A stretch of DNA of 6,019 nt from Acidobacteriaceae bacterium (GTDB taxonomy: Bacteria; Acidobacteriota; Terriglobia; Terriglobales; Acidobacteriaceae), in assembly GCA_003135315.1 (NCBI GenBank), contig PLBD01000595.1:1-6019 (forward strand). Reading direction: 5' to 3'. Under the pieces are notes generated by a model. That model saw only the letters and a program-made list of their open reading frames with translations, was not told the origin of the DNA and did not search any database. A program made the translations under genes and the position numbers. Position 1 is the first letter of the stretch. Each line of letters starts with the position of its first letter. Positions 1 through 5,968 of this stretch are shown piece after piece.

Positions 1-3000
1 CGTCGCCGCCATTGTTGCCGGTGGTGTAGGTGGTGGGATAGGTGTACGCCGTGCTTCCCAGCTTCCAGCCAACGGTCACCGTTGCGCTTCCGGTGGTGTG
101 ACGCGCGCGGGCGAAGCACTTGATGCCGGTTCCAACGGAGAACGTTCCGGCGGGCAAGGTAACGCTGTAGAGAGCAGCGGTTGAGCCGGTGCCGGTGATA
201 GCCGACGTCGGGCCCTGAATGGCTCCCGCGACCAGGTGCGTGGCCGGAACGGTGCCGCCGAGTTGCGAATACTGCACCTGAGCGCAGGTGGGGGCCGCGC
301 CGTTGGTGCTCGTTATCTCATATTGGCCGGAGGGACACGAGCCGGAGTTCGGCCAATTCGAACTGGTGGGAATCGCCGGCTTGTTGGCGAGATCGTTGTA
401 GCTGCCGGAAGTGGCGACGGTCGCGGGCGCGTTGCCGTTGATCTTCGTCACAGTGGGATTGGGATAGCTGCCGCTGAGATCGCCGCCAGCCGCGCCGTTC
501 GCACCGCCAGAGCAGCCGTTGCAGGTAGTGACGTTGAGCGTGCCGACGGTCGCGGTAGTGGAGTTGACGTCGGCGGCGTAGACCTCGGGCCAGCGGGCGT
601 TGGGATCGCCAATCCAGCGGACGCTGGTGTCGCCCGAGGCCCAGATGGGAATGAAGGTCCAGGTGGTGGTGTCGTAGCCGGGATTGGTCCAGCGCCAACC
701 CATGCGGGCCTGATATTCCGGCGTCTGGCCGAACTGGGTGCGATTGAAGGTGCCGAACTTGAGGCCACCAGTGAAGTACTTGGTGTTGTCGCCGTTGCCG
801 ATGGCTGCGATGTCGGTGGAACTGTCGCTACCAGCGCCCAGCATCTCCGTGGGCGTGCCGTTGGGATCGCCTTGCATGAAGGTGTTGGGCTGGAAAGTGA
901 ACGCCTGGTTGCCGAAGACGATGCCGTTGCTGAGGTAGAAGACGGGCTGCTTGAGCGCAGTGGCGACGTTGGCGATGATCTGGCCGCGTACGGTGTCGTT
1001 CAGGATGTTGGTGTAGCCGTTGAGGTAGAAGTTTTCCTGCTGGTACTGAATTGCGCCCGGGCCGGTGTTCTTCACGAAGTTCTGCTGGGTGGTGCCGAAG
1101 GCATAACCACCGTCAAGCTTGATAGAGGCTAGCACCGTACTGTTGGTGGTGGTGGCGAGGATGACGGGATCCTGCGCCGGAGGATTGCAGATGGTGCTTT
1201 CGGCTTCGGCCTTCAGGCCATGAATGGTGAGCGTGCCGGCTGAGTTGAAATTGGCGGCGATGAGCGAGGTCTGGTTGCAGTCGCCGCTGATGCCGTTGAG
1301 CACGGCGATGCCGGAGAGGTTAGTGAAAGCCACGCCGGAGCCGTTCACGGCGCGATTGCTGGTGATGTTGGCGATGTCTGACGGTGTGGCAGCATAGCCG
1401 ATGTTTTCGAAATTGTGGTTGTAGCAGGCGGAAAGCTCGATGTCGTGGACGCTGGCGACTTCGCCCATGTTCTCGACTTTGAGGCAATCGCCCGCGGTCT
1501 GATTCGTGCCGTTGCCGACAAGGCGCAGGAAGGCGATCTCGCCCCAATGCCACCACTGCGGGTTTGAAGTGCCCGTGCCGACAGTGGATGTGGCGATGAG
1601 GTCGGCGTTGAGGCCGTTGGCAGGCTGAACCATGGTGCCGTGGTTGGTTGACGTGCTAGCGCCCAGCAAACGCGCGCCTGGCTGCACGATGATGCCGGCG
1701 GTCACGTTGTTATTGCCGTTGTTGAAGGTGACGGTCGCGTTGAGGGTATAGGTAGTGGGCGCAAGTCTGACAATGACGGAGTCGGGAATATTGAAGCCGG
1801 GACCGGTGTAGGGCGCCGTGCGATCGTCAATGACCGCGCCGAGCACGCTGCCATTGTTGTAGGCGGCGTTGATGGCGGCCTGGATGCTGGAATACTTGCT
1901 GACGAAGTATTCGTGGCCGGGAATGTCGCGGGCGGAAAGATCGCCGGCGAAGGTTGCGTTCCCGGTGGAGGGGTCTGACATTGTGGTAAAGATGGAGTAG
2001 TTGCCGGTGCCGTTATAGGCCCGTTCATTACTGGAGGCGACGGGTCCCACATTGGAGTACACGTAGACATCGCCGGTAGACCAGGCGGAGCGATTGCCAC
2101 TGCTAGCGGCGGGAACCGCGCCGGCACGAATGGCAAGCGCGGCGACGCTAGTAGAGTCGGCGATGTTGTCCCTGGCAACCAGATTGGCGGCGGTGGACGC
2201 GGCGAAGCGGAAGCAGGCCTTGTCGTAATTGTTAGCGGGCAAGCCAGCCACGGCGAACGGATTGGTGCAGTAATTGCCGCTGAGGTAGGCGGGAGTTACG
2301 AAATCGGCGGCATAGTTGCCGGGCGAATCCCACTGATTGCCGCGGACGGTGAGACCTGCGCCAGCATTGAACACCTGCAATGACGCGGTACAATTCCCGC
2401 CGCAGGTGAGCTGGCCACCATAAAATTTGTTGGAACTTATGTCGAGCCCGGCGATACCGGTGTTGTTCAGCAGGATGTCGGCGTCGCGAGCGAGGCCGAA
2501 GGTGTTGCCGGAGATGATGGAGCGCACCAGCGGAGTGGTGACATAGATGTGGTTCTGCGTGGGGTTCCAGTAATTCGATGAGGCCGAGGTGGCGAAATTG
2601 TTGCCGCTGATGTTGAGCCGGTAGGTACTGAAGTTTTCGTAGCTGGCAACAAACACGCTGAATTGTTTGGAGTAGAGAATGTTGTTGTGATGGATCTGCA
2701 CCCCGCTGGCGCCATCGACCTGAATGGCCGCGTATTTATTGGCGTAGAACTGATTGTCGGCGATGAGGATGGAGTGTGAGGGATTGTTGCCGTAGTCTTC
2801 GCCGTCACCTCGGACGATGACGCCATTGAAGGTACCGGCATCGAAGGTATTGCCGATGACACTTCCAATGTTGCCCTGAATGTAAATCGCGATGCCGCAC
2901 TCGAACCAGTTGTTCTTGATCTCGAAGCCCGAATAAGTCAGCGGGTTGATGCAAACCTGGCTGCCATTCTCCGGCGTGCCCCAGAGGATCCCTTCAACGT

Positions 3001-5902
3001 CGAGGTTCTGCGTGCCGGCATCCTGCGTGCAGGTATTGCTTCCCGCGCTGGCGTTGGAGCCCGGGCACAACACATTCATACTGTTGGCAGGGTTGAAGAG
3101 CAGCACCTGGGTAGCGGCCTGACCAGCGCCGATGAGGTTGTCGTTGTTGCGGGTGTAGGCGGTGCCGGTGAGGAAGTATGTCCCACGCGGTAGGAGTACG
3201 GTGCGGCCCGGCTGGGGCGAGTAGATACGGTTGGGGGTCGCGGTGCTGGTGCAATTCATGGCGGCGCACCAGGCGGCGGTGTTGTCGGTGCCATACCAGA
3301 GCGATCCGTTGGAGACGGTAGCGGACGCGGACGCGGCCAGAGTGACTTGGGTAGGCGACTGATAGCTGACGATGGTGGTGTTGAGATAGGCGCCCGCAGC
3401 TCCTGCGCCCTGGAAGAATGCTCCTTTGTTCACATCGCCAGCCGTGAAGGCTGAGCCGGTGCAGGTAACCGTGGTCTGTCCGGCGGTGATGTTGCACGCG
3501 GTGAGAAGAAGACCATCGCCCTTGAGGCCGTAGTTGCGAAGGTCCATGACGGGAAAGTTGGCGGTGCTGAGGTCCTGCGCGGTGGCGACGGTGGCATTGA
3601 GCCCCAGATTGTTAAGAGCAGCCATGGCGACGCCGCCGACGCTCCATTGAAACTCCCCTGAGGCAGGAACTCCGTAAAGCAGGCTGTCGGTGGCGCTGAG
3701 CGACTCGTAGACAGAGACGCCAGTGTCGCCGGATGCGACAGAGCCATACTTTTCGTTCTTTACCACAATGTGGGGGCCGCTGTTGGCTATCCCACGCTGT
3801 AAGGGTTGGGTGCGATTGTCGTCGGCTTCCACGCCGTCAAGGAGGATGCCGCGGGAGCCGCTGTCGAGCTGGACGATGTTGGAGGCTGGACCGGAGGCAG
3901 CGCCGCCATCGAAGGAGACGATGCCGGAGGCGAGGACATCAAGGCTGCCGATGAACGACAGGCATGGGCCATAGGATTGATTGCAATTGAGGCCGTCGAT
4001 CTCCAGCAACGAAGAGTCTTCCACTGCCATGCCGCCAAGATCGGGTTGCGGGGGAGAGCTTAAGGCCCCGCCGGACCACTGCACGTCCTTGATGGAACTG
4101 CCGGTCACGTACTTCAGGTGAACGCCGTGCGTGGGATAGCTGGGGACGGCGGATTCGTGCGGCTTAGCGGCGAGGAGCGAAATCTGCGCGGCCGGCTGAG
4201 TGGAAGTGCCTTCGACGAAAATGTTGTCCCAATCGCCAGAGTTATTACCGTAGTTCGACCCGGAAATATTGGGGGAATCGATGTTCTCAAAGCTGATGTA
4301 GAACTCGGCGAGGCCGAGGCCGTAGAGATTGGCGTTGCCCACGTTGATCCAGAGGACGCCGCCATCGCGGGTGACGCAGCCGACGCTCTGGCAGAACGAA
4401 GACGGGCGGGTGGACGCGCTGGCTCCCACCTGCTGGGTGTAGTAGGCGTAAGCGCCGGGATTGTTGGCGGTGGGCAGAATCATCTTGGGCTCGAGGTAGG
4501 TGTGGCTGGCGAGCCAGTCGCCGCCCTCATTGGCGTCGAGGTGCATGCCGTAGAGTTTGTTGTCATACGCTGTGGGACCATCGAGCACATTGCCGCCGGA
4601 GACGATGTGCCAGCCGTCGCCAGCATTACCGTTGGCCTGCGACATGCCGGAGATGTGGCCGTCGGCACCCCAGACTACGCCGTCGCCACCGCTGGTGTCG
4701 GAGACGGTGTTGTACATGTCGCCCTGCGCGCCAATGGCGAGAATGTTTGCTCCGGTGAAGGCGCGGGCGTGGACACCGTGGATCTTCACGGAATAGACAG
4801 CGGGGGCGAAGATGCCGAAGGTGCCGAGGCTGTTGCCGTCCAGGGCGCAGTTGAGGACTCGGGTGCCGTCGGCGGTGTGGTAATTGCCGTTGTTGACTTC
4901 GGCATCGGCGAAGTTAGCGATGAGAGGGGCCGCGGCGCCGGAGGTCAGCGTGGTGGGGGAAGTCTGGAGGAATGTGGCCGCGGGACAGGCGATGACGACG
5001 TTGGGGGCGCTGACATTGATGCCAGGATTGCCGTTGAAGGTCCAGTTGCCTGCGCCGAACAGCAGCGTGACCGGCTTGTTGATGGCGATGGTGGCGTTGC
5101 ACGTCTGTCCCGGGCTGAAGCCGCGCGCGTCAACCGTTCCGCCGGCAGCGGGCAGCGAGCCGATGGCGGCGTTGATTTTGGCGCAGGGATCGGTTTGGGG
5201 ATAGTTGGCGGGATTGGGCACGCCGTTGGTGGTCTGCACGGTAAGGGCGGTGAAGTTGCCGGTGTTGGGCGTGACGTTGCCGATGGGCGGAGGCGAAGAG
5301 AGATTTCCGCTGCCACCGCCGCCGCTCGCATCGACGTAGGCCTTGTTGGCGGCGTCCGTGGGATTCTGCGGCGTGGGGACCGATGGAGAACTGGTGAAGG
5401 TCTTCACGCCGGCGGCCGTTTGCGCGTCGGTGAGGTCCATGTAGTGGGCATCGGCCCAGGCGCGAGTAAGGAACTGCGCCGCCTGACTGGCGGGAACGAG
5501 AGTGCTGCGAATGGCGCCGATGGTGGTGTTGGCGAGGTTGGGGACGGTCCAATACTCGGAGGCGGTCGTGCCATCGTCAAGTTTGTAGGTGACCCGGTAA
5601 TAGCTGCCGGCGGGAGTTGCTCCGGCGTTAGGCGCAAGGCTGGCGTTGAACTGTCCGCCTGATCCCAGGGTGACGGTGAGATTACCGGCGGCGACCGGCT
5701 GTCCCGCGGCCGTGGTGAAGGCCGACCAGAGAATGATGACGTTGCCTTGCGCGGGAGTGCCATCGGCGCGATAGACGGTGTCGGAGATCTGACACAATGT
5801 CAGACCGCCCTGGGCAAACGCGAGGCGCGGAAGCAGGACGGCGAAGGCGAGCGAAATCAGGACAGAAAAAAACCGCCCTGGAAGGCGGCGAGTGTTCGGC
5901 AT
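1..5902 (-). CDS. Giant secreted multi-domain beta-helix protein with phage tail-fibre-like modules (3' end outside window)
   Basis: The frame is open from ATG 5902 to the window edge: 1,967 codons plus one base, with no stop and no frameshift. In order, the product shows a Sec signal peptide (1-30), a beta-sandwich-like domain (31-125), a tail-fibre-type linker (154-192), three pectate-lyase-like beta-helix blocks (about 233-770, 785-1320, 1330-1665), a Trp-rich segment (about 1700-1780), tail-fibre linkers (1806-1847) and the start of a C-terminal beta-sandwich (from about 1903). Composition is rich in Gly, Asn, Thr, Ser and Ala with little Lys, typical of exported beta-solenoids. The ATG is chosen because a Shine-Dalgarno-like AGAGAGG lies 8 bases upstream and a textbook signal peptide begins there. 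The frame stays open upstream to the window edge, but without another ATG. From known families, such proteins bind or cleave polysaccharide; I infer a surface or secreted glycan-binding fibre. GH28-type catalytic residues (NTD, DD, GHG, RIK) were not recognised, so an enzymatic role is unproven. No exact family name or gene symbol can be given. Confidence 0.93.
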   Translation of the reverse strand, partial: MPNTRRLPGRFFSVLISLAFAVLLPRLAFAQGGLTLCQISDTVYRADGTPAQGNVIILWSAFTTAAGQPVAAGNLTVTLGSGGQFNASLAPNAGATPAGSYYRVTYKLDDGTTASEYWTVPNLANTTIGAIRSTLVPASQAAQFLTRAWADAHYMDLTDAQTAAGVKTFTSSPSVPTPQNPTDAANKAYVDASGGGGSGNLSSPPPIGNVTPNTGNFTALTVQTTNGVPNPANYPQTDPCAKINAAIGSLPAAGGTVDARGFSPGQTCNATIAINKPVTLLFGAGNWTFNGNPGINVSAPNVVIACPAATFLQTSPTTLTSGAAAPLIANFADAEVNNGNYHTADGTRVLNCALDGNSLGTFGIFAPAVYSVKIHGVHARAFTGANILAIGAQGDMYNTVSDTSGGDGVVWGADGHISGMSQANGNAGDGWHIVSGGNVLDGPTAYDNKLYGMHLDANEGGDWLASHTYLEPKMILPTANNPGAYAYYTQQVGASASTRPSSFCQSVGCVTRDGGVLWINVGNANLYGLGLAEFYISFENIDSPNISGSNYGNNSGDWDNIFVEGTSTQPAAQISLLAAKPHESAVPSYPTHGVHLKYVTGSSIKDVQWSGGALSSPPQPDLGGMAVEDSSLLEIDGLNCNQSYGPCLSFIGSLDVLASGIVSFDGGAASGPASNIVQLDSGSRGILLDGVEADDNRTQPLQRGIANSGPHIVVKNEKYGSVASGDTGVSVYESLSATDSLLYGVPASGEFQWSVGGVAMAALNNLGLNATVATAQDLSTANFPVMDLRNYGLKGDGLLLTACNITAGQTTVTCTGSAFTAGDVNKGAFFQGAGAAGAYLNTTIVSYQSPTQVTLAASASATVSNGSLWYGTDNTAAWCAAMNCTSTATPNRIYSPQPGRTVLLPRGTYFLTGTAYTRNNDNLIGAGQAATQVLLFNPANSMNVLCPGSNASAGSNTCTQDAGTQNLDVEGILWGTPENGSQVCINPLTYSGFEIKNNWFECGIAIYIQGNIGSVIGNTFDAGTFNGVIVRGDGEDYGNNPSHSILIADNQFYANKYAAIQVDGASGVQIHHNNILYSKQFSVFVASYENFSTYRLNISGNNFATSASSNYWNPTQNHIYVTTPLVRSIISGNTFGLARDADILLNNTGIAGLDISSNKFYGGQLTCGGNCTASLQVFNAGAGLTVRGNQWDSPGNYAADFVTPAYLSGNYCTNPFAVAGLPANNYDKACFRFAASTAANLVARDNIADSTSVAALAIRAGAVPAASSGNRSAWSTGDVYVYSNVGPVASSNERAYNGTGNYSIFTTMSDPSTGNATFAGDLSARDIPGHEYFVSKYSSIQAAINAAYNNGSVLGAVIDDRTAPYTGPGFNIPDSVIVRLAPTTYTLNATVTFNNGNNNVTAGIIVQPGARLLGASTSTNHGTMVQPANGLNADLIATSTVGTGTSNPQWWHWGEIAFLRLVGNGTNQTAGDCLKVENMGEVASVHDIELSACYNHNFENIGYAATPSDIANITSNRAVNGSGVAFTNLSGIAVLNGISGDCNQTSLIAANFNSAGTLTIHGLKAEAESTICNPPAQDPVILATTTNSTVLASIKLDGGYAFGTTQQNFVKNTGPGAIQYQQENFYLNGYTNILNDTVRGQIIANVATALKQPVFYLSNGIVFGNQAFTFQPNTFMQGDPNGTPTEMLGAGSDSSTDIAAIGNGDNTKYFTGGLKFGTFNRTQFGQTPEYQARMGWRWTNPGYDTTTWTFIPIWASGDTSVRWIGDPNARWPEVYAADVNSTTATVGTLNVTTCNGCSGGANGAAGGDLSGSYPNPTVTKINGNAPATVATSGSYNDLANKPAIPTSSNWPNSGSCPSGQYEITSTNGAAPTCAQVQYSQLGGTVPATHLVAGAIQGPTSAITGTGSTAALYSVTLPAGTFSVGTGIKCFARARHTTGSATVTVGWKLGSTAYTYPTTYTTGNNGGD
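2..196 (-). other. Start of a C-terminal beta-sandwich domain, cut by the window edge (residues 1903-1967)
   Basis: 'ITGTGSTAALYSVTLPAGTF' (1902-1921) followed by GIKCFARARHTTGSATVTVGWKLGS gives alternating strands. The layout 'GT..T.LYS.TLPAGT...G..I...A...TTG.ATV....KLG' is typical of C-terminal jelly-roll-like receptor-binding domains in tail-fibre-like proteins. Only about 65 residues are visible, so neither its end nor a following chaperone (for example peptidase S74) domain can be judged. Confidence 0.5.
362..805 (-). other. Trp-rich segment and tail-fibre-type C-terminal linkers (residues ~1700-1847)
   Basis: Residues 1735-1773 are rich in Trp (GWRWTNPG, TTTWTFIPIW, VRWIGDP, ARWPEVYAADV). 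The last of these resembles the 'RW..VYA..VN' step that often precedes the C-terminal part of phage tail spikes. Then come CNGC (1794-1797), 'GGDLSGSYPNPTVTKINGNA' (1807-1826) and 'GSYNDLANKPAIP' (1833-1845). The last two are stereotyped linker motifs of phage tail fibres and of bacterial proteins derived from them. Further on, 'YSQLGGTVPATHL' (1878-1890) is a similar spacer. The motifs are plain; a fibre-like trimer is inferred. Confidence 0.7.
908..1915 (-). other. Beta-helix block 3 (residues ~1330-1665)
   Basis: A third cap-like start, 'YFVSKYSSIQAAINAAYNNG' (1332-1351), matches the 'Y.SIQAAI.AA...G' helix that opens many pectate-lyase-like solenoids. It is followed by 'PDSVIVRLAPTTYTL', GIIVQPGARLLGAS and a series of short strands with Asn/Gly turns (DCLKVENMGEVASVHDIEL, NITSNRAVNGSGV, TLTIHGLKAEAES). 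Cysteines fall at 1473, 1493, 1542 and 1572. Trp1450, Trp1451 and Trp1453 (WWHW) form an exposed-looking aromatic cluster that could contact sugar. The right boundary is approximate. Confidence 0.6.
1943..3550 (-). other. Beta-helix block 2, GH28-related / pectate-lyase-3-like (residues ~785-1320)
   Basis: The block begins with 'VMDLRNYGLKGDG' (785-797), the classic entry of the GH28-related pectate lyase superfamily (F.V.DYGA.GDG). It continues after an insert with 'YGTDNTAAWCAAM' (870-882) and 'GRTVLLPRGTYFLTG' (899-913), the usual 'DDT.A...A' and 'G..V.LP.GTY' cap elements. Eight Asn-turn rungs (I/V-x-x-N-x-F/W/I type) follow between 993 and 1191, with central Asn at 998, 1018, 1050, 1073, 1101, 1133, 1158 and 1189. 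These form the likely Asn-lined turn of the solenoid. A Cys-rich patch sits at 1167-1171 (CGGNC). No catalytic Asp/His set of GH28 was recognised. Confidence 0.8.
3293..3511 (-). other. Beta-rich insert between 'KGDG' and 'GTDNTAAW' (residues ~798-870)
   Basis: In most family members the 'GDG' is followed almost at once by 'TDDT.A'. Here about 70 residues intervene, with strands 'CNITAGQTTVTCTGSAFTAG', DVNKGAFFQGAG, YLNTTIVSYQSPTQVTLAAS and ATVSNGSLWYG. This 'T.GS..VT....AFT..DVGK...V.GAG.....TTI.S.....VTL...A...VS' layout is a known small beta-barrel-like insert in phage and bacterial pectate-lyase-like tail proteins. Its function is not established. C803 and C814 may pair. Confidence 0.6.
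3593..5206 (-). other. Beta-helix block 1, pectate-lyase-like (residues ~233-770)
   Basis: The block opens with a typical cap: 'DPCAKINAAIGSLPAAGGTV' (238-257), a helix-forming 'I.AAI..LPA.GG.VD.RG' element, then strands such as VTLLFGAGNWTF. Repeated short strands with Gly and Asn turns follow (for example NCALDGNSLGTFGIF, VKIHGVHARAF, IDGLNC, IVSFDGG, ILLDGVEADDN), as in right-handed parallel beta-helices. Cysteines at 640 and 647 are close enough to pair. A separate module interrupts the helix at about 461-522. The right-hand boundary is approximate, placed before the next cap. Confidence 0.7.
4337..4522 (-). other. Carbohydrate-binding-like insert in beta-helix 1 (residues ~461-522)
   Basis: Residues 461-522 contain 'GDWLASHTYLEPKMILP', AYAYYTQQVGASAS, RPSSFCQSVGCVTRDGGV and LWINVG. 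This follows the pattern 'W.A.T.Y..G..I.P......Y.....G.SG...P.W......T.DG.V.W..VG', a small module often found in phage tail proteins and secreted glycan-active enzymes, related in layout to chitin-binding CBM5/12-type domains. Aromatic residues (W463, Y469, Y485, Y487, Y488, W518) could form a sugar-binding face. C504 and C509 probably pair. Binding is inferred from layout, not shown. Confidence 0.55.
5327..5443 (-). other. Phage tail-fibre-type linker, 'AGVKTF...AANKAYVD' (residues 154-192)
   Basis: The residues run 'YMDLTDAQTAAGVKTFTSSP', then VPTPQNPTDAANKAYVDA, followed by a glycine-rich SGGGGSG hinge (193-199). The pattern 'LT..QT.AGVKTF.S.P.VPTP....AANK.YVD' is a recurrent element of phage tail-fibre and receptor-binding proteins, where it sits between the shaft and the next domain. 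Finding it behind a bacterial signal peptide suggests recombination with phage tail genes, or a shared trimeric-fibre architecture. The pattern itself is seen directly; trimerisation is inferred. Confidence 0.75.
5528..5812 (-). other. N-terminal beta-sandwich-like domain (residues 31-125)
   Basis: This segment alternates short beta-strands with turns: 'TVYRADGTPAQG', 'NVIILWSAF', 'NLTVTLGSGGQF', 'PAGSYYRVTYKLDDG', 'SEYWTVP'. A strand, an 'ADGTPA' turn and a later 'G.Y.V.Y..DDG' strand are typical of Ig-like or carboxypeptidase-regulatory-like (transthyretin-type) sandwiches. I recall very similar N-termini (PNAGATPAG.YY followed by LDDG....YW.VP) on large exported proteins of Acidobacteriota; this is the main taxonomic clue. 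Its job is unknown; an anchoring or assembly role at the base of the fibre is inference. Confidence 0.55.
5788..5804. repeat. Inverted repeat TCTGACA-CAA-TGTCAGA inside the start of the gene
   Basis: Two perfect 7-base arms flank a 3-base loop, over codons 33-39 just after the signal-peptide cleavage site. In mRNA this could form a small hairpin. It may simply reflect the coding sequence; no function is claimed. Confidence 0.35.
5813..5902 (-). other. Sec signal peptide (residues 1-30)
   Basis: The n-region MPNTRRLPGR carries three arginines. It is followed by a hydrophobic core (FFSVLISLAFAVLLP) and the cleavage motif LAFA before Gln31, an AxA-type signal peptidase I site. There is no lipobox cysteine and no twin-arginine consensus with its downstream residues, so general Sec export is the best reading. 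Codons 11-13 contain a run of seven T (5866-5872) on the coding strand. Confidence 0.9.
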
Positions 5903-5910
5903 GGCGAATG

Positions 5911-5917
5911 CCTCTCT
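5911..5917 (-). promoter_or_regulatory. Ribosome binding site of the giant gene
   Basis: On the coding strand AGAGAGG lies 8 bases before the ATG at 5902, a good Shine-Dalgarno spacing. It decides the start: the reading frame is open further upstream to the window edge, but the in-frame GTG and CTG codons there lack a comparable site and would put a polar stretch in front of the signal peptide. Confidence 0.65.
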
Positions 5918-5953
5918 GTTACCGGGGAACCCGGCGCGTAAGCTGAAGTGTTG

Positions 5954-5968
5954 TCCCACATTGTGGGA
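5954..5968. promoter_or_regulatory. Perfect dyad TCCCACA-T-TGTGGGA, possible operator
   Basis: Two perfect 7-base arms are separated by one base, centred about 59 bases upstream of the start codon. This is an operator-like position in the only non-coding stretch of the window (5903-6019). A TTGAAA at 5979-5984 on the coding strand could be a -35 element just upstream of the dyad, but no convincing -10 was found at the proper spacing. The short loop makes a regulator site more likely than an RNA hairpin. I do not recognise the regulator. Confidence 0.4.

Noticed and set aside
236..1132. Open frame of 298 codons on the plus strand
   Set aside because: It is antisense to the C-terminal third of the giant gene, with Gly/Val/Ala-rich content and no recognisable feature. 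The minus frame over the same stretch carries tail-fibre motifs.
1702..2178. Minus-strand frame of 158 codons
   Set aside because: It is another frame of the same strand inside the giant gene. Its Pro/Ser/Thr-rich translation is typical of frame-shifted reading of GCC/ACC/AAC-rich codons.
4118..5662. Open frame of 514 codons on the plus strand
   Set aside because: It lies wholly antisense to the giant gene. Its product is a low-complexity Gly/Val/Ala/Arg mix with no domain, signal or motif, as expected from the complement of GC-rich Asn/Gly/Thr codons. The opposite frame gives recognisable protein families throughout.
1..5902. Prophage structural gene
   Set aside because: The tail-fibre motifs suggest it, but the cleavable Sec signal peptide and the Acidobacteriota-type N-terminal domain favour a cellular exported protein. 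Neighbouring genes, which would decide, are outside the window.
5747..5941. Short plus-strand frame crossing the start of the giant gene
   Set aside because: It is mostly antisense to the signal peptide and N-terminal domain. No convincing ribosome site or motif was found, and it is very polar without family resemblance.
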